Position numbers and translations under genes: made by a program. 8,724 bases of DNA from Actinomycetota bacterium (lineage in GTDB: Bacteria > Actinomycetota > Actinomycetes > Actinomycetales > Microbacteriaceae): assembly GCA_009702645.1 (NCBI GenBank), contig WLHO01000024.1, positions 1-8,724 on the forward strand, written 5' to 3'. Under the pieces are notes generated by a model, which saw nothing but the letters and a program-made list of their open reading frames with translations, had not been told where the DNA came from and searched no databases. Below, piece after piece: positions 1-7,653 of this stretch (its first letter is position 1; the number at the start of each line of letters is the position of its first letter).

Positions 1-857
1 AGACTCGACTTCGTCTAGAAACAGAGCCGAACAAGCTGTCTACTCGAATCATCGACCTAGTAGCTCCAATTGGTAAGGGACAGCGTGGTTTGATCGTTTC
101 TCCTCCAAAGGCAGGTAAGACCCTGGTTCTTCAGGCGATTGCCAACGCAATCGCAACCAACAACCCAGAGGTTCACCTAATGGTTGTCTTGGTTGATGAG
201 CGTCCTGAAGAAGTTACCGACATGCAGCGCACAGTAAAGGGTGAAGTTATCGCTTCTACCTTCGACCGTCCAGCAGAAGATCACACCACAGTTGCCGAAC
301 TAGCAATTGAGCGCGCGAAGCGTCTAGTTGAGCTAGGTCACGATGTGGTTGTTCTTTTGGACTCGATTACTCGCCTTGGTCGCGCTTACAACCTAAGCGC
401 TCCAGCATCAGGACGAATTCTTTCCGGTGGTGTTGATTCATCAGCGCTTTACCCACCAAAGCGTTTCTTTGGTGCTGCGAGAAACATCGAAGACGGCGGA
501 TCGCTAACTATCCTTGCAACCGCTTTGGTAGAGACCGGATCCAAGATGGACGAGGTTATCTTCGAAGAGTTCAAGGGAACTGGAAACATGGAACTTCGCT
601 TGTCCCGCTCACTAGCAGACAAGAGAATCTTCCCTGCGGTAGATCTAAATGCCTCCGGTACCAGACGCGAAGAGATGCTGATGAACCCAGACGAGACCAA
701 GATTATTTGGAAGCTTCGTCGCGCACTTGCAGGACTTGAGCAGCAACAGGCTCTTGAGCTTGTTCTAAACAGACTGAAGGAAACCTCAAGCAACGTTGAG
801 TTCCTAATGCAAGTTCAAAAGTCCATGCCGATTCCTTCAGGTTCCGACGGAGAATAA
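1..857 (+). CDS. rho: Transcription termination factor Rho, C-terminal ATPase part (5' end outside window)
   Basis: Rho is a ring-shaped hexameric RNA helicase that loads on nascent RNA and releases RNA polymerase. The reading frame is open from base 3, so the N-terminal RNA-binding domain lies upstream of the window; the 284 codons seen cover the ATPase domain. Visible motifs are the Walker A loop PPKAGKT, the [11 protein letters not shown] segment, the Walker B strand [15 protein letters not shown], the Q-loop region [20 protein letters not shown] and the R-loop region [10 protein letters not shown], followed by [15 protein letters not shown] at 90 encodes an internal leucine in [10 protein letters not shown] and is not the start. 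The short C-terminal tail ends at TAA, whose last base is the first base of the prfA ATG. Identity is certain from motif order; nothing is missing in the part seen. Confidence 0.98.
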   Translation, partial: TRLRLETEPNKLSTRIIDLVAPIGKGQRGLIVSPPKAGKTLVLQAIANAIATNNPEVHLMVVLVDERPEEVTDMQRTVKGEVIASTFDRPAEDHTTVAELAIERAKRLVELGHDVVVLLDSITRLGRAYNLSAPASGRILSGGVDSSALYPPKRFFGAARNIEDGGSLTILATALVETGSKMDEVIFEEFKGTGNMELRLSRSLADKRIFPAVDLNASGTRREEMLMNPDETKIIWKLRRALAGLEQQQALELVLNRLKETSSNVEFLMQVQKSMPIPSGSDGE

Positions 858-1933
858 TGCTCGATTCAGTCCAGCCCCTGCTGGCTGAGCACGCCTCGCT
901 TCAGGAGCAGTTATCTGATGCAGCAGTGCATCAGAATCCAGCTTTAGCCAAGAAGCTAAACCGTCGCTATGCCGAGGTAAGCGCAATTGTTGCTGCCTAC
1001 CATCAGGTAGTTGAGCTAAACGAAGACTTGGCTGCCACCAAGGAGCTTGCAAAAGAAGACGAAACCATTGCTGCTGAACTTCCTGCAGTGGAGGTAAAGC
1101 TAACTGAAGCCAACGAAAAGCTTCGAAGACTGCTTATCCCTAGAGATCCTGATGACGGGCGAGATGTCATCATGGAAATCAAGGCCGGTGAAGGTGGCGC
1201 TGAGTCAGCCTTGTTCGCAGCTGATCTACTGCGCATGTATATCCAGTACTGCAACTCCAAGGGCTGGAAGACCGAGATTTTGGACAAGAACGAATCTGAT
1301 CTTGGTGGCTATAAAGACGTGCAGCTTGCAATCAAGGGAAACTCCAATGACCCCGCCGAGGGCGTCTGGGCGCACCTGAAGTATGAGGGTGGGGTTCATC
1401 GCGTACAGCGAGTTCCGGTGACCGAAACTCAGGGTCGTATCCACACATCCGCTGCTGGCGTGCTGGTATTTCCTGAAGTAGATGAGCCGGAAGAAGTAGA
1501 GATTAGTCAGAACGAAATCCGAATTGACGTTTTCCGTTCCTCTGGTCCTGGTGGGCAGTCCGTGAACACAACCGACTCCGCGGTTCGAATCACCCACCTT
1601 CCAACTGGCATCGTTGTTTCTATGCAGAACGAGAAGTCTCAGCTTCAAAACCGTGAAGCTGCGATGCGAGTGCTGCGCGCGAGACTCTTGGCCGCGAAAC
1701 AAGAAGCAATCGATGCCGAGCAGTCGGCCGCCCGAAAGTCTCAAGTTCGTTCGGTGGACCGCTCAGAGCGAATCAGAACCTACAACTTCCCTGAAAACCG
1801 CATCGCCGATCACCGCACCGGTTACAAGTCCTACAACCTAGACCAGGTAATGGACGGTGCCCTCGAGCCGGTCGTGCAGTCAGCAATTCAAACTGACGAA
1901 GAAGCCAGACTGGCAGCACTGGGAGAGAAGTAA
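857..1933 (+). CDS. prfA: Peptide chain release factor 1 (RF1)
   Basis: RF1 reads UAA and UAG stop codons in the ribosomal A site and triggers hydrolysis of peptidyl-tRNA. The 358-residue protein has the normal family length: an N-terminal helical domain (about 1-95), then the conserved [16 protein letters not shown] block. The stop-codon recognition tripeptide is PVT at residues 187-189, the actinobacterial form of the PAT motif of enterobacterial RF1. The catalytic GGQ lies at residues 232-234 within [22 protein letters not shown]2 would carry SPF in place of PVT, so RF1 is the clear choice. The ATG start overlaps the rho stop by one base (TAATG), which suggests translational coupling. The downstream neighbour prmC encodes the methylase of this GGQ glutamine. 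Confidence 0.98.
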   Translation: MLDSVQPLLAEHASLQEQLSDAAVHQNPALAKKLNRRYAEVSAIVAAYHQVVELNEDLAATKELAKEDETIAAELPAVEVKLTEANEKLRRLLIPRDPDDGRDVIMEIKAGEGGAESALFAADLLRMYIQYCNSKGWKTEILDKNESDLGGYKDVQLAIKGNSNDPAEGVWAHLKYEGGVHRVQRVPVTETQGRIHTSAAGVLVFPEVDEPEEVEISQNEIRIDVFRSSGPGGQSVNTTDSAVRITHLPTGIVVSMQNEKSQLQNREAAMRVLRARLLAAKQEAIDAEQSAARKSQVRSVDRSERIRTYNFPENRIADHRTGYKSYNLDQVMDGALEPVVQSAIQTDEEARLAALGEK

Positions 1934-2785
1934 TTGCTGATCTCGGAAGCTTTGGAATTAGCTACCGACAAGTTCTCTGCAGCAGGAGTTTTATCCCCAA
2001 GCGTTGATGCCGAACTGCTGGGTTGTTTCATTCTTGAAATTGATCGATCAGAGCTGACGCTACTGGCAATTAGCAACCAATCATTTCCTGAAAACAAACT
2101 TCCTGACTTTCTGGAAGCTGTACAAAGGCGTGAAAAGCGCGAGCCGCTTCAACACATCACTGGATCTGCCCCGTTTCGACACCTAGAGCTTGAAGTTGGA
2201 CCCGGTGTATTTATTCCGCGCCCTGAAACAGAACAATTGGTTGAGTTGGCTAAGGAAAAGATCCAAAAGGTCAATAGCCCTTTGATTGTCGATCTTTGTT
2301 CTGGAAGTGGCGCAATTGCTATCTCATTGAGTACCGAGCTTGAATCTGCAAACGTTTACGCAGTCGAGCTATCCAAAGAAGCCTTCGAATATTTGACTCG
2401 CAATTTCCAAAAGTATGGTCTCGATATCAAAACCCTTAGAAACGAAAATCTAACAACTGCACTGGGTGAGCTGGAAGGCAAGGTGGACATGGTGGTATCG
2501 AATCCTCCATATATTCCAGATGCCGCAGTACCGATTGATCTTGAAGTTCAACTTCACGATCCAAGCGTTGCCCTTTACGGGGGAGAAGACGGCCTGGACG
2601 TTATTCGTGAAATATCTACTCGAGCTCTTTACCTACTTAGGCAAGGAGGGTACTTAGTGCTAGAACATGCCAACACTCAAGCCCCTGCAATCGGTGAACT
2701 ACTATTGAGTCAAGGCTGGCAGGAAATTGTTTCTAGTCAGGACCTAACCGGTAAAAACCGGATGATTTCGGCAGTAAGACCTTAG
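1934..2785 (+). CDS. prmC: Release factor glutamine methyltransferase PrmC (HemK)
   Basis: PrmC uses S-adenosylmethionine to methylate the glutamine of the release-factor GGQ motif, which raises termination efficiency. The 283-residue protein has a helical substrate-binding domain (about 1-75), then the Rossmann-like methyltransferase fold: SAM-binding motif I VDLCSGSGAIAISL from residue 119 and the diagnostic NPPY at residues 190-193, where Asn and the aromatic residue hold the glutamine amide. The start is TTG, directly after the prfA TAA; no ATG occurs before codon ~185, so a non-ATG start is required. The purine-rich GGGAGAG at the end of prfA serves as ribosome-binding site. The pairing with prfA is functional as well as positional. 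The middle of this gene looks richer in A/T than its neighbours, but there is no break in frame. Confidence 0.96.
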   Translation: MLISEALELATDKFSAAGVLSPSVDAELLGCFILEIDRSELTLLAISNQSFPENKLPDFLEAVQRREKREPLQHITGSAPFRHLELEVGPGVFIPRPETEQLVELAKEKIQKVNSPLIVDLCSGSGAIAISLSTELESANVYAVELSKEAFEYLTRNFQKYGLDIKTLRNENLTTALGELEGKVDMVVSNPPYIPDAAVPIDLEVQLHDPSVALYGGEDGLDVIREISTRALYLLRQGGYLVLEHANTQAPAIGELLLSQGWQEIVSSQDLTGKNRMISAVRP

Positions 2786-2810
2786 CGGCAGAGACAATAG
2801 GCGGTGTTGA

Positions 2811-3497
2811 GTGGAGCGAATCTACGACTGTTCTCTCGACACTGATTTATTGACCGGCATGCGGCTTGCCAAGTCCGCTCTTGGGAAAAAAGAGTTGGCG
2901 GTAATTCCAACCGATACCGTTTACGGTTTGGCATGCGATGCCTTCTCGCATGAGGGTGTCAAGAAACTTCTCGATACCAAAGGAAGAGACAGGCAGTCAC
3001 CTCCACCGGTTCTAATTGGTAACGCATCCGCACTCGACGGGCTAGCACAGCAGGTGCCACAGCTGGCTCATAAACTTGCGCAGACTTTTTGGCCTGGAGC
3101 TTTGACCATGATTTTGAATGCTCAGCCTTCACTCACCTGGGATCTAGGGGAAACCAAAGGAACAGTTGCACTGCGCATGCCTGATCACAAAATTGCGCTA
3201 GCGCTGCTCCAGGAAACCGGACCGCTGGCCGTTTCAAGTGCAAACTTGACCGGTGAGCCAGCGGCAACAACCTGCCAGCAAGCTGAGAAAGCTCTCGGAT
3301 CAAAGGTAAAGATTTACCTCGATGGTGGAGCAAGCCCGAAGGGTGAGGCGTCAACGATTGTTGACATGACTGATTTGGTCGATACTGTTTCTGACTCTGG
3401 TGAGATTGTTACAACTGGCAAGGCTAAAATTCTTAGACGTGGAGCCCTTAGTAAAGAGAAGCTGGCTACTGTTCTCGGCGAATTTTTGGAGGGTTAG
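2811..3497 (+). CDS. tsaC: Threonylcarbamoyl-AMP synthase (TsaC/Sua5/YwlC family)
   Basis: The enzyme makes threonylcarbamoyl-adenylate from threonine, bicarbonate and ATP, the first step of the t6A modification at position 37 of tRNAs reading ANN codons; TsaB, TsaD and TsaE then transfer the group. The YrdC-type fold is visible: IPTDTVYGLA at residues 32-41, the nucleotide-binding KGRDR at 57-61, FWPGALTMIL near 90, SSANLTG starting at 142 and a late GxAS(T)IVD block. At 228 residues it is longer than E. coli TsaC (about 190) but lacks the extra C-terminal domain of full Sua5 proteins. The GTG at 2811 is the earliest possible start because TGA at 2808 closes the frame just before it. The 25-base gap after prmC suggests one transcript. 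Confidence 0.95.
   Translation: MERIYDCSLDTDLLTGMRLAKSALGKKELAVIPTDTVYGLACDAFSHEGVKKLLDTKGRDRQSPPPVLIGNASALDGLAQQVPQLAHKLAQTFWPGALTMILNAQPSLTWDLGETKGTVALRMPDHKIALALLQETGPLAVSSANLTGEPAATTCQQAEKALGSKVKIYLDGGASPKGEASTIVDMTDLVDTVSDSGEIVTTGKAKILRRGALSKEKLATVLGEFLEG
3488..3493 (+). promoter_or_regulatory. Ribosome-binding site of the wecA-like gene
   Basis: GGAGGG lies seven bases before the TTG at 3501 and inside the last codons of tsaC. It supports the TTG start over the next in-frame ATG, which is only seven codons further on and has no comparable site. Confidence 0.75.
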
Positions 3498-3500
3498 AGC

Positions 3501-4610
3501 TTGAGAGCCTACCTTTTGATCATGGCCGTTGCCGCAGTGGTGACATTCGCCGCCACGTTTTTGACTCTTCGTCTTAGCCGCAAGCACTCGATCATGCCTG
3601 AGATTCGCGAGCGAGATGTCCACACAGATCCAACGCCACGTATTGGTGGCCTTGCAATGTTGATTGGCTTCCTGGTTTCGCTAGCGGTTGCAGCGTCCTT
3701 AGGTTGGTTTAAATCGGTTTTTGAAGACCCTATTCACATTCTCGCTATAGCCTCTGCCGCTACTTTGATTGCAGTCATCGGAGTATTGGATGACATTTTG
3801 GATCTGGACTGGACAATTAAACTTGCCGGTCAGTTCATGGCTGCAGGAATCTTGGCCTGGCAGGGTGTACAGATCGTTTCCCTGCCTATCGGTGGATTGG
3901 TAATTGGTAGCTACGGGGTCTCAATTGTTGTGACGATCTTTGTCACGGTACTTGTAATGAACGCGGTGAACTTCATCGATGGCTTGGACGGGCTTGTGGC
4001 GGGCGTGGTACTTATTGGCACCAGCGTGTTCTTTGTCTACACCTATCTTCTTGCCCAGCAGACTTCACCAACCAACTACTTCAACTTGGCATCCTTAATC
4101 TCGGCAATTGTTATCGGTGTTTGCCTGGGCTTTTTGCCGCTGAACTGGCATAAAGCCAAGATCTTTATGGGCGATAGCGGTGCCATGCTTCTGGGCCTGC
4201 TGATGGCAACTTCAGCGCTGGCCGTCACTGGTCAAGTTGATCCGGGGGCTGTCTCAACATCCTTACTAGCCCCTGCATTCTTGCCCCTTGTTCTTCCGCT
4301 GGCTATCTTGATGCTGCCATTGCTTGATTTGACTCTGGCCGTGCTTCGAAGAATCCGTGCTGGCAAGTCACCGTTTTCGGCTGATAGAAAGCACATCCAC
4401 CACAAGCTGCAGGACTTTGGACACAGCCACACAGGCTCAGTGCTTGTGTTCTACCTATGGACGGCCGTTATCTCACTAAGCGCTTTGGCGCTGTTGTTCA
4501 TACCAGCGGAGCTGGTTCTTTCTTTGAGCATTGGTGCCGGTATCCCAGTTTTGATTTACACCGTTTGGCCGGTTATTAAACGAAGAAGAAAGAGAGCAAA
4601 GTCGAAGTGA
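3501..4610 (+). CDS. Polyprenyl-phosphate N-acetylhexosamine-1-phosphate transferase (WecA/TagO/Rfe type, MraY superfamily)
   Basis: Enzymes of this family transfer a sugar-1-phosphate, usually GlcNAc-1-phosphate from UDP-GlcNAc, onto a polyprenyl phosphate in the cytoplasmic membrane, starting the lipid-linked precursors of cell-wall glycopolymers. The 369-residue protein is hydrophobic throughout, with about ten to eleven membrane segments. Family motifs are present in order: RDVHTDPTPRIGG near 35-47, the Mg-binding DDILDLD at 97-103, NAVNFIDGLDGL at 154-165, GDSGA at 224-228 and HIHHK at 298-302. The HxHH form in the last cytoplasmic loop favours the WecA/TagO branch over MraY. The mycobacterial gene at this place (rfe/wecA) starts arabinogalactan linker synthesis; here the acceptor polymer is unknown. 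TTG start with GGAGGG; the stop overlaps the next start. Confidence 0.92.
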   Translation: MRAYLLIMAVAAVVTFAATFLTLRLSRKHSIMPEIRERDVHTDPTPRIGGLAMLIGFLVSLAVAASLGWFKSVFEDPIHILAIASAATLIAVIGVLDDILDLDWTIKLAGQFMAAGILAWQGVQIVSLPIGGLVIGSYGVSIVVTIFVTVLVMNAVNFIDGLDGLVAGVVLIGTSVFFVYTYLLAQQTSPTNYFNLASLISAIVIGVCLGFLPLNWHKAKIFMGDSGAMLLGLLMATSALAVTGQVDPGAVSTSLLAPAFLPLVLPLAILMLPLLDLTLAVLRRIRAGKSPFSADRKHIHHKLQDFGHSHTGSVLVFYLWTAVISLSALALLFIPAELVLSLSIGAGIPVLIYTVWPVIKRRRKRAKSK

Positions 4611-5017
4611 AAGCCTCAACAAGCGCAGATCAACTATTCAAGAGAGTCCTAGGACAGACTGCCTTACTAACTGGTCTGATAGCTTCCATGGGTTCGCTGG
4701 CCGGCTATTTTGTCGAGGGGCAAAACGGTGTGGTTAGCGCCTTGATTGGCTCGGCTTTGGCTTTTGTTTTTGGAGCCCTGACCGTAATCAGCATGCTGGT
4801 TGGCAGAAAGCTTTCCTTGGCAGGCTTTTTTGGAGTGGTCATGGGTGGCTGGCTGGTTAAGCTAATCGGCTTTGCTCTTTTGGCAAGGTCGCTTCAGGGG
4901 GCTGAGTTTATAAATGGGCCAGTTCTGTTTCTGACCCTGGTCGCGGCCATTTTGGGGTCCCTGGTTATTGACTCGATTGCCGTGCTTTCAGCCCGAATTC
5001 CCGTGGTCGAGGGCTAG
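4607..5017 (+). CDS. AtpI-like four-helix membrane protein (Rv1303 position)
   Basis: This 136-residue protein has four predicted membrane segments, about residues 13-33, 42-64, 70-93 and 104-126, with short polar ends. Size, topology and place directly before atpB match AtpI/UncI-like proteins, which in other bacteria help assemble the c-ring and have been linked to Mg uptake. I see no catalytic motif, and sequence similarity across this family is weak, so the assignment rests mostly on context. The GTG start lies in GTGA, overlapping the wecA-like stop by four bases, a standard coupling arrangement; AAGAGAG upstream may bind the ribosome. A possible terminator and promoter downstream suggest that it is transcribed with the upstream genes rather than from the main atp promoter. 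Confidence 0.75.
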   Translation: MKASTSADQLFKRVLGQTALLTGLIASMGSLAGYFVEGQNGVVSALIGSALAFVFGALTVISMLVGRKLSLAGFFGVVMGGWLVKLIGFALLARSLQGAEFINGPVLFLTLVAAILGSLVIDSIAVLSARIPVVEG

Positions 5018-5024
5018 TTTTTTT
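4990..5024 (+). terminator. Possible weak intrinsic terminator at the end of the atpI-like gene
   Basis: AGCCC at 4990-4994 can pair with GGGCT at 5011-5015, and two bases later a run of seven T follows (5018-5024). The stem is only five base pairs with a long interior, so it is weak. It spans the last codons and the stop of the atpI-like gene. It may only attenuate, or be chance. Confidence 0.3.
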
Positions 5025-5026
5025 CT

Positions 5027-5035
5027 TGCTACAAT
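5027..5035 (+). promoter_or_regulatory. Candidate atp operon promoter, extended -10 element
   Basis: TGCTACAAT matches the extended -10 pattern TGnTAnnnT. It sits directly after the T run and about 77 bases before the proposed atpB start. The -35 position 16-18 bases upstream (around 5006-5012) does not resemble TTGACA, as is often true for extended -10 promoters. A second -10-like hexamer, TATGAT, lies at 5039-5044, also without a good -35. A start of transcription near 5042 would give a leader of about 70 bases. Confidence 0.4.
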
Positions 5036-5042
5036 TTTTATG

Positions 5043-5063
5043 ATGCCGCAACGTATGGGGCAT
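5043..5063 (+). repeat. Imperfect hairpin in the atp leader
   Basis: ATGCC at 5043-5047 pairs with GGCAT at 5059-5063 across an 11-base loop; two wobble pairs can extend the stem outward. There is no T run after it, so it does not look like a terminator. It touches the TTGACA at 5063-5068. Confidence 0.3.
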
Positions 5064-5072
5064 TGACACTGT

Positions 5073-5093
5073 AAATCGCCGCGAGAAATCGCC
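5073..5093 (+). repeat. Exact 8-base direct repeat in the atp leader
   Basis: AAATCGCC occurs at 5073-5080 and again at 5086-5093, a period of 13 bases, just before the AGGAG site of atpB. The 13-base spacing is not a simple helical turn. It could bind a regulator, pair within the leader, or be chance in 94 bases of non-coding DNA. Confidence 0.4.
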
Positions 5094-5100
5094 CCGAAAC

Positions 5101-5105
5101 AGGAG
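5101..5105 (+). promoter_or_regulatory. Ribosome-binding site supporting a CTG start of atpB
   Basis: AGGAG is followed after six bases by CTG at 5112, the only plausible upstream initiation codon in the atpB frame. The ATG at 5190 has only a weak purine stretch (CAGGG) about eleven bases before it. The site therefore argues for the upstream start. Confidence 0.6.
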
Positions 5106-5111
5106 CCTGCC

Positions 5112-6229
<1,118 letters not shown>

Positions 6230-6248
6230 ATCAAGTCAGGACTAAACA

Positions 6249-6800
6249 ATGATTTCAAGGATCATCGTCGCCGCAGCAGCAGAGGGTGAAGCAAAAAACC
6301 CACTGCTACCGGCTGACTACGACATCCTTTGGTCGTCGGTCGTTTTTGCGATTGTGTTGACGTTCTTCTGGTTCAAGGTTCTTCCTAATTTCAAGAAGAC
6401 TTTGGATGAGAGAACTGAAGCAATCGAGGGACGCCTAGCTGCTGCTGAGAAAGCTCAGGCTGAGGCAGCTGCCAAGACGGATGAGATCTCCAAGGCTCAA
6501 GAAAATAATCGCGCCGAAGCTAGCGCAATTCGTGAAGAGGCGCGCGCCGAGGGCGCAGCCATTCTTGCCGAATTGAAAGAGCAAGCTCAGGCAGAGGCAG
6601 CCCGCATCACCTCAACTGCGAAAGCGCAGATTGAGGCAGAGCGTCAGGCTGCACTGATTTCTTTGAGAGCTGAAGTTGGTTCCATGGCAATCGACCTAGC
6701 CTCGAAAGTGGTTAGCGAGAGCCTGAAGGACAGTGCAACAGCCTCACGGGTTGTTGACGAGTTCCTAAAGGACATCGAGTCATCAAAGGCAGGCAACTAG
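6249..6800 (+). CDS. atpF: ATP synthase Fo subunit b
   Basis: Subunit b is the peripheral stalk that holds the F1 head against the membrane sector. The 183-residue protein has a short N-terminal tail, one membrane segment at about 26-46 (LWSSVVFAIVLTFFWFKVLP), and a long charged, alanine-rich helix with heptad-like spacing from about 50 to 145, then a C-terminal part that contacts delta. The LDERTEAIEGRLAAAEKAQAEA start of the coiled coil is typical of the family. The ATG is the first possible start because TAA at 6243 closes the frame; TCAGGA upstream serves as ribosome-binding site. There is one b gene, no b' gene, and no fusion to delta, unlike mycobacteria. Confidence 0.96.
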   Translation: MISRIIVAAAAEGEAKNPLLPADYDILWSSVVFAIVLTFFWFKVLPNFKKTLDERTEAIEGRLAAAEKAQAEAAAKTDEISKAQENNRAEASAIREEARAEGAAILAELKEQAQAEAARITSTAKAQIEAERQAALISLRAEVGSMAIDLASKVVSESLKDSATASRVVDEFLKDIESSKAGN

Positions 6801-6805
6801 AGACC

Positions 6806-7609
6806 ATGTCAAGCTCAACTAGACAAGCGGTAGCAGCGGCGAAGGAAATCATCACGCCGTTGCTAAGCGATGCCGACCTAAAGTTTGCGGAGGAATTATT
6901 CGCAATCGGTTCGGCTGTCTCCGACTCTAAGCAACTGCGCAACATTCTTTCGGACCCTTCCGCCGAGATCGCTGGCAAAAAAGCTGCCCTAGCGGCTGTT
7001 TTTGGCAAGAGCGTTTCTTCAAAGAGTGTTGATTTTGTTGCAAAGCTAGTTGACCTTCGCTGGTCTAGCGGTTCTGACTTAGTTCGCGCTCTAGAGCAGC
7101 TAGCTGTTCACTCGGTTGCGGCAATCGCAGCTAAGTCCAACAAGCTAGAAGCTCTTGAGGCTGAACTGTTTGAGTTCCGTCAAGTAGTTGACTCCGACCA
7201 GGAGCTTCAGATTGCTCTTGCCTCTAGGCAAGCAACCAGCGATCAGAAGATTGCCCTGGTGAATGCACTTCTGGCCAGCAAGTTTGGTCCAGAGGCAGGT
7301 CTATTGATTCGCTTTGCGGTGGTTGGTTCAACCAAGCGCCGTTTGGCAGTTGTGCTTGAGCAGTTCGGCAAGATGCTGGCAGCTTACGCACAGCGACTAG
7401 TTGCAAACGTGACTGTTGCATCTCCATTGAGCGCTCAGCAGGTGGCTGCTTTGGAGAGTGCACTAACTAAGTCCCACGGTCACGCACTAAGACTGAACAT
7501 TGAGGTAGACCCAGCAATCCTCGGTGGCGTAAAGGTACAGATCGCTGGAGAGATTCTTGACGGAAGCGTTGCTAACCGTCTCAAGCAAGCAAGGATGATG
7601 CTGGCGTAA
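6806..7609 (+). CDS. atpH: ATP synthase F1 subunit delta (long actinobacterial form)
   Basis: Delta (OSCP) sits on top of the alpha-beta head and ties it to the b stalk. The C-terminal part shows the family signature: LVANVTVASPLSAQQ near 198-212, then VDPAILGGVKVQIAGEILDGS and a final LKQ helix. At 267 residues it is about 90 longer than E. coli delta (177). The extra length seems to come from a repeated helical unit: residues 40-100 and 129-188 share DS-Q-L spacing, an aligned lysine (K58/K148) and LEQL/LEQF. Long delta proteins of this size are usual in actinobacteria, so this is not a fusion artefact. The ATG is five bases after the atpF stop; GGCAGG within the atpF end is a modest ribosome-binding site. 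Confidence 0.93.
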   Translation: MSSSTRQAVAAAKEIITPLLSDADLKFAEELFAIGSAVSDSKQLRNILSDPSAEIAGKKAALAAVFGKSVSSKSVDFVAKLVDLRWSSGSDLVRALEQLAVHSVAAIAAKSNKLEALEAELFEFRQVVDSDQELQIALASRQATSDQKIALVNALLASKFGPEAGLLIRFAVVGSTKRRLAVVLEQFGKMLAAYAQRLVANVTVASPLSAQQVAALESALTKSHGHALRLNIEVDPAILGGVKVQIAGEILDGSVANRLKQARMMLA

Positions 7610-7624
7610 GCCAACATCTAAAGC

Positions 7625-7636
7625 GGGGTTCGCCCC
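7625..7636 (+). promoter_or_regulatory. GGGG-TTCG-CCCC hairpin before atpA
   Basis: Four G:C pairs close a UUCG loop (GGGG 7625-7628, TTCG 7629-7632, CCCC 7633-7636), sixteen bases after the atpH stop and eight bases before the atpA ribosome-binding site. The closing pair is G-C, not the especially stable C-G of classic UUCG loops. No T run follows, so a terminator is unlikely. Confidence 0.5.
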
Positions 7637-7643
7637 AGAAGTA

Positions 7644-7650
7644 GAGGAAG
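7644..7650 (+). promoter_or_regulatory. Ribosome-binding site of atpA
   Basis: GAGGAAG ends three bases before the ATG at 7654, with five bases between its GAGGA core and the start codon. It fixes the atpA start. Confidence 0.75.
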
Positions 7651-7653
7651 CAC

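Noticed and set aside
90..92. TTG as the start of a short Rho-like gene
   Set aside because: The frame is open upstream to the window edge and encodes conserved Rho sequence ([21 protein letters not shown]), so the TTG is internal.
1226..1744. A 172-codon open frame on the minus strand inside prfA
   Set aside because: It lies wholly antisense to a clearly conserved gene, shows no recognisable domain and has no supporting signals. Similar antisense frames within rho, tsaC, atpH and atpA were rejected for the same reason.
5040..5066. An eight-codon open frame (ATG ATG ... TGA) in the atp leader, as a possible leader peptide
   Set aside because: No ribosome-binding site precedes it, it overlaps the candidate -10 TATGAT and the inverted repeat, and its length is within chance.
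5063..5068. Perfect TTGACA as the main -35 of an atp promoter
   Set aside because: No -10-like hexamer lies 15-19 bases downstream (the area reads AGAAATCGCC), so it is probably chance; the extended -10 at 5027 is the better candidate.
6430..6660. Repetitive alanine/glutamate-rich sequence in atpF as a possible tandem repeat
   Set aside because: It is explained by the long coiled-coil helix of subunit b; the DNA does not show exact periodic repeats.
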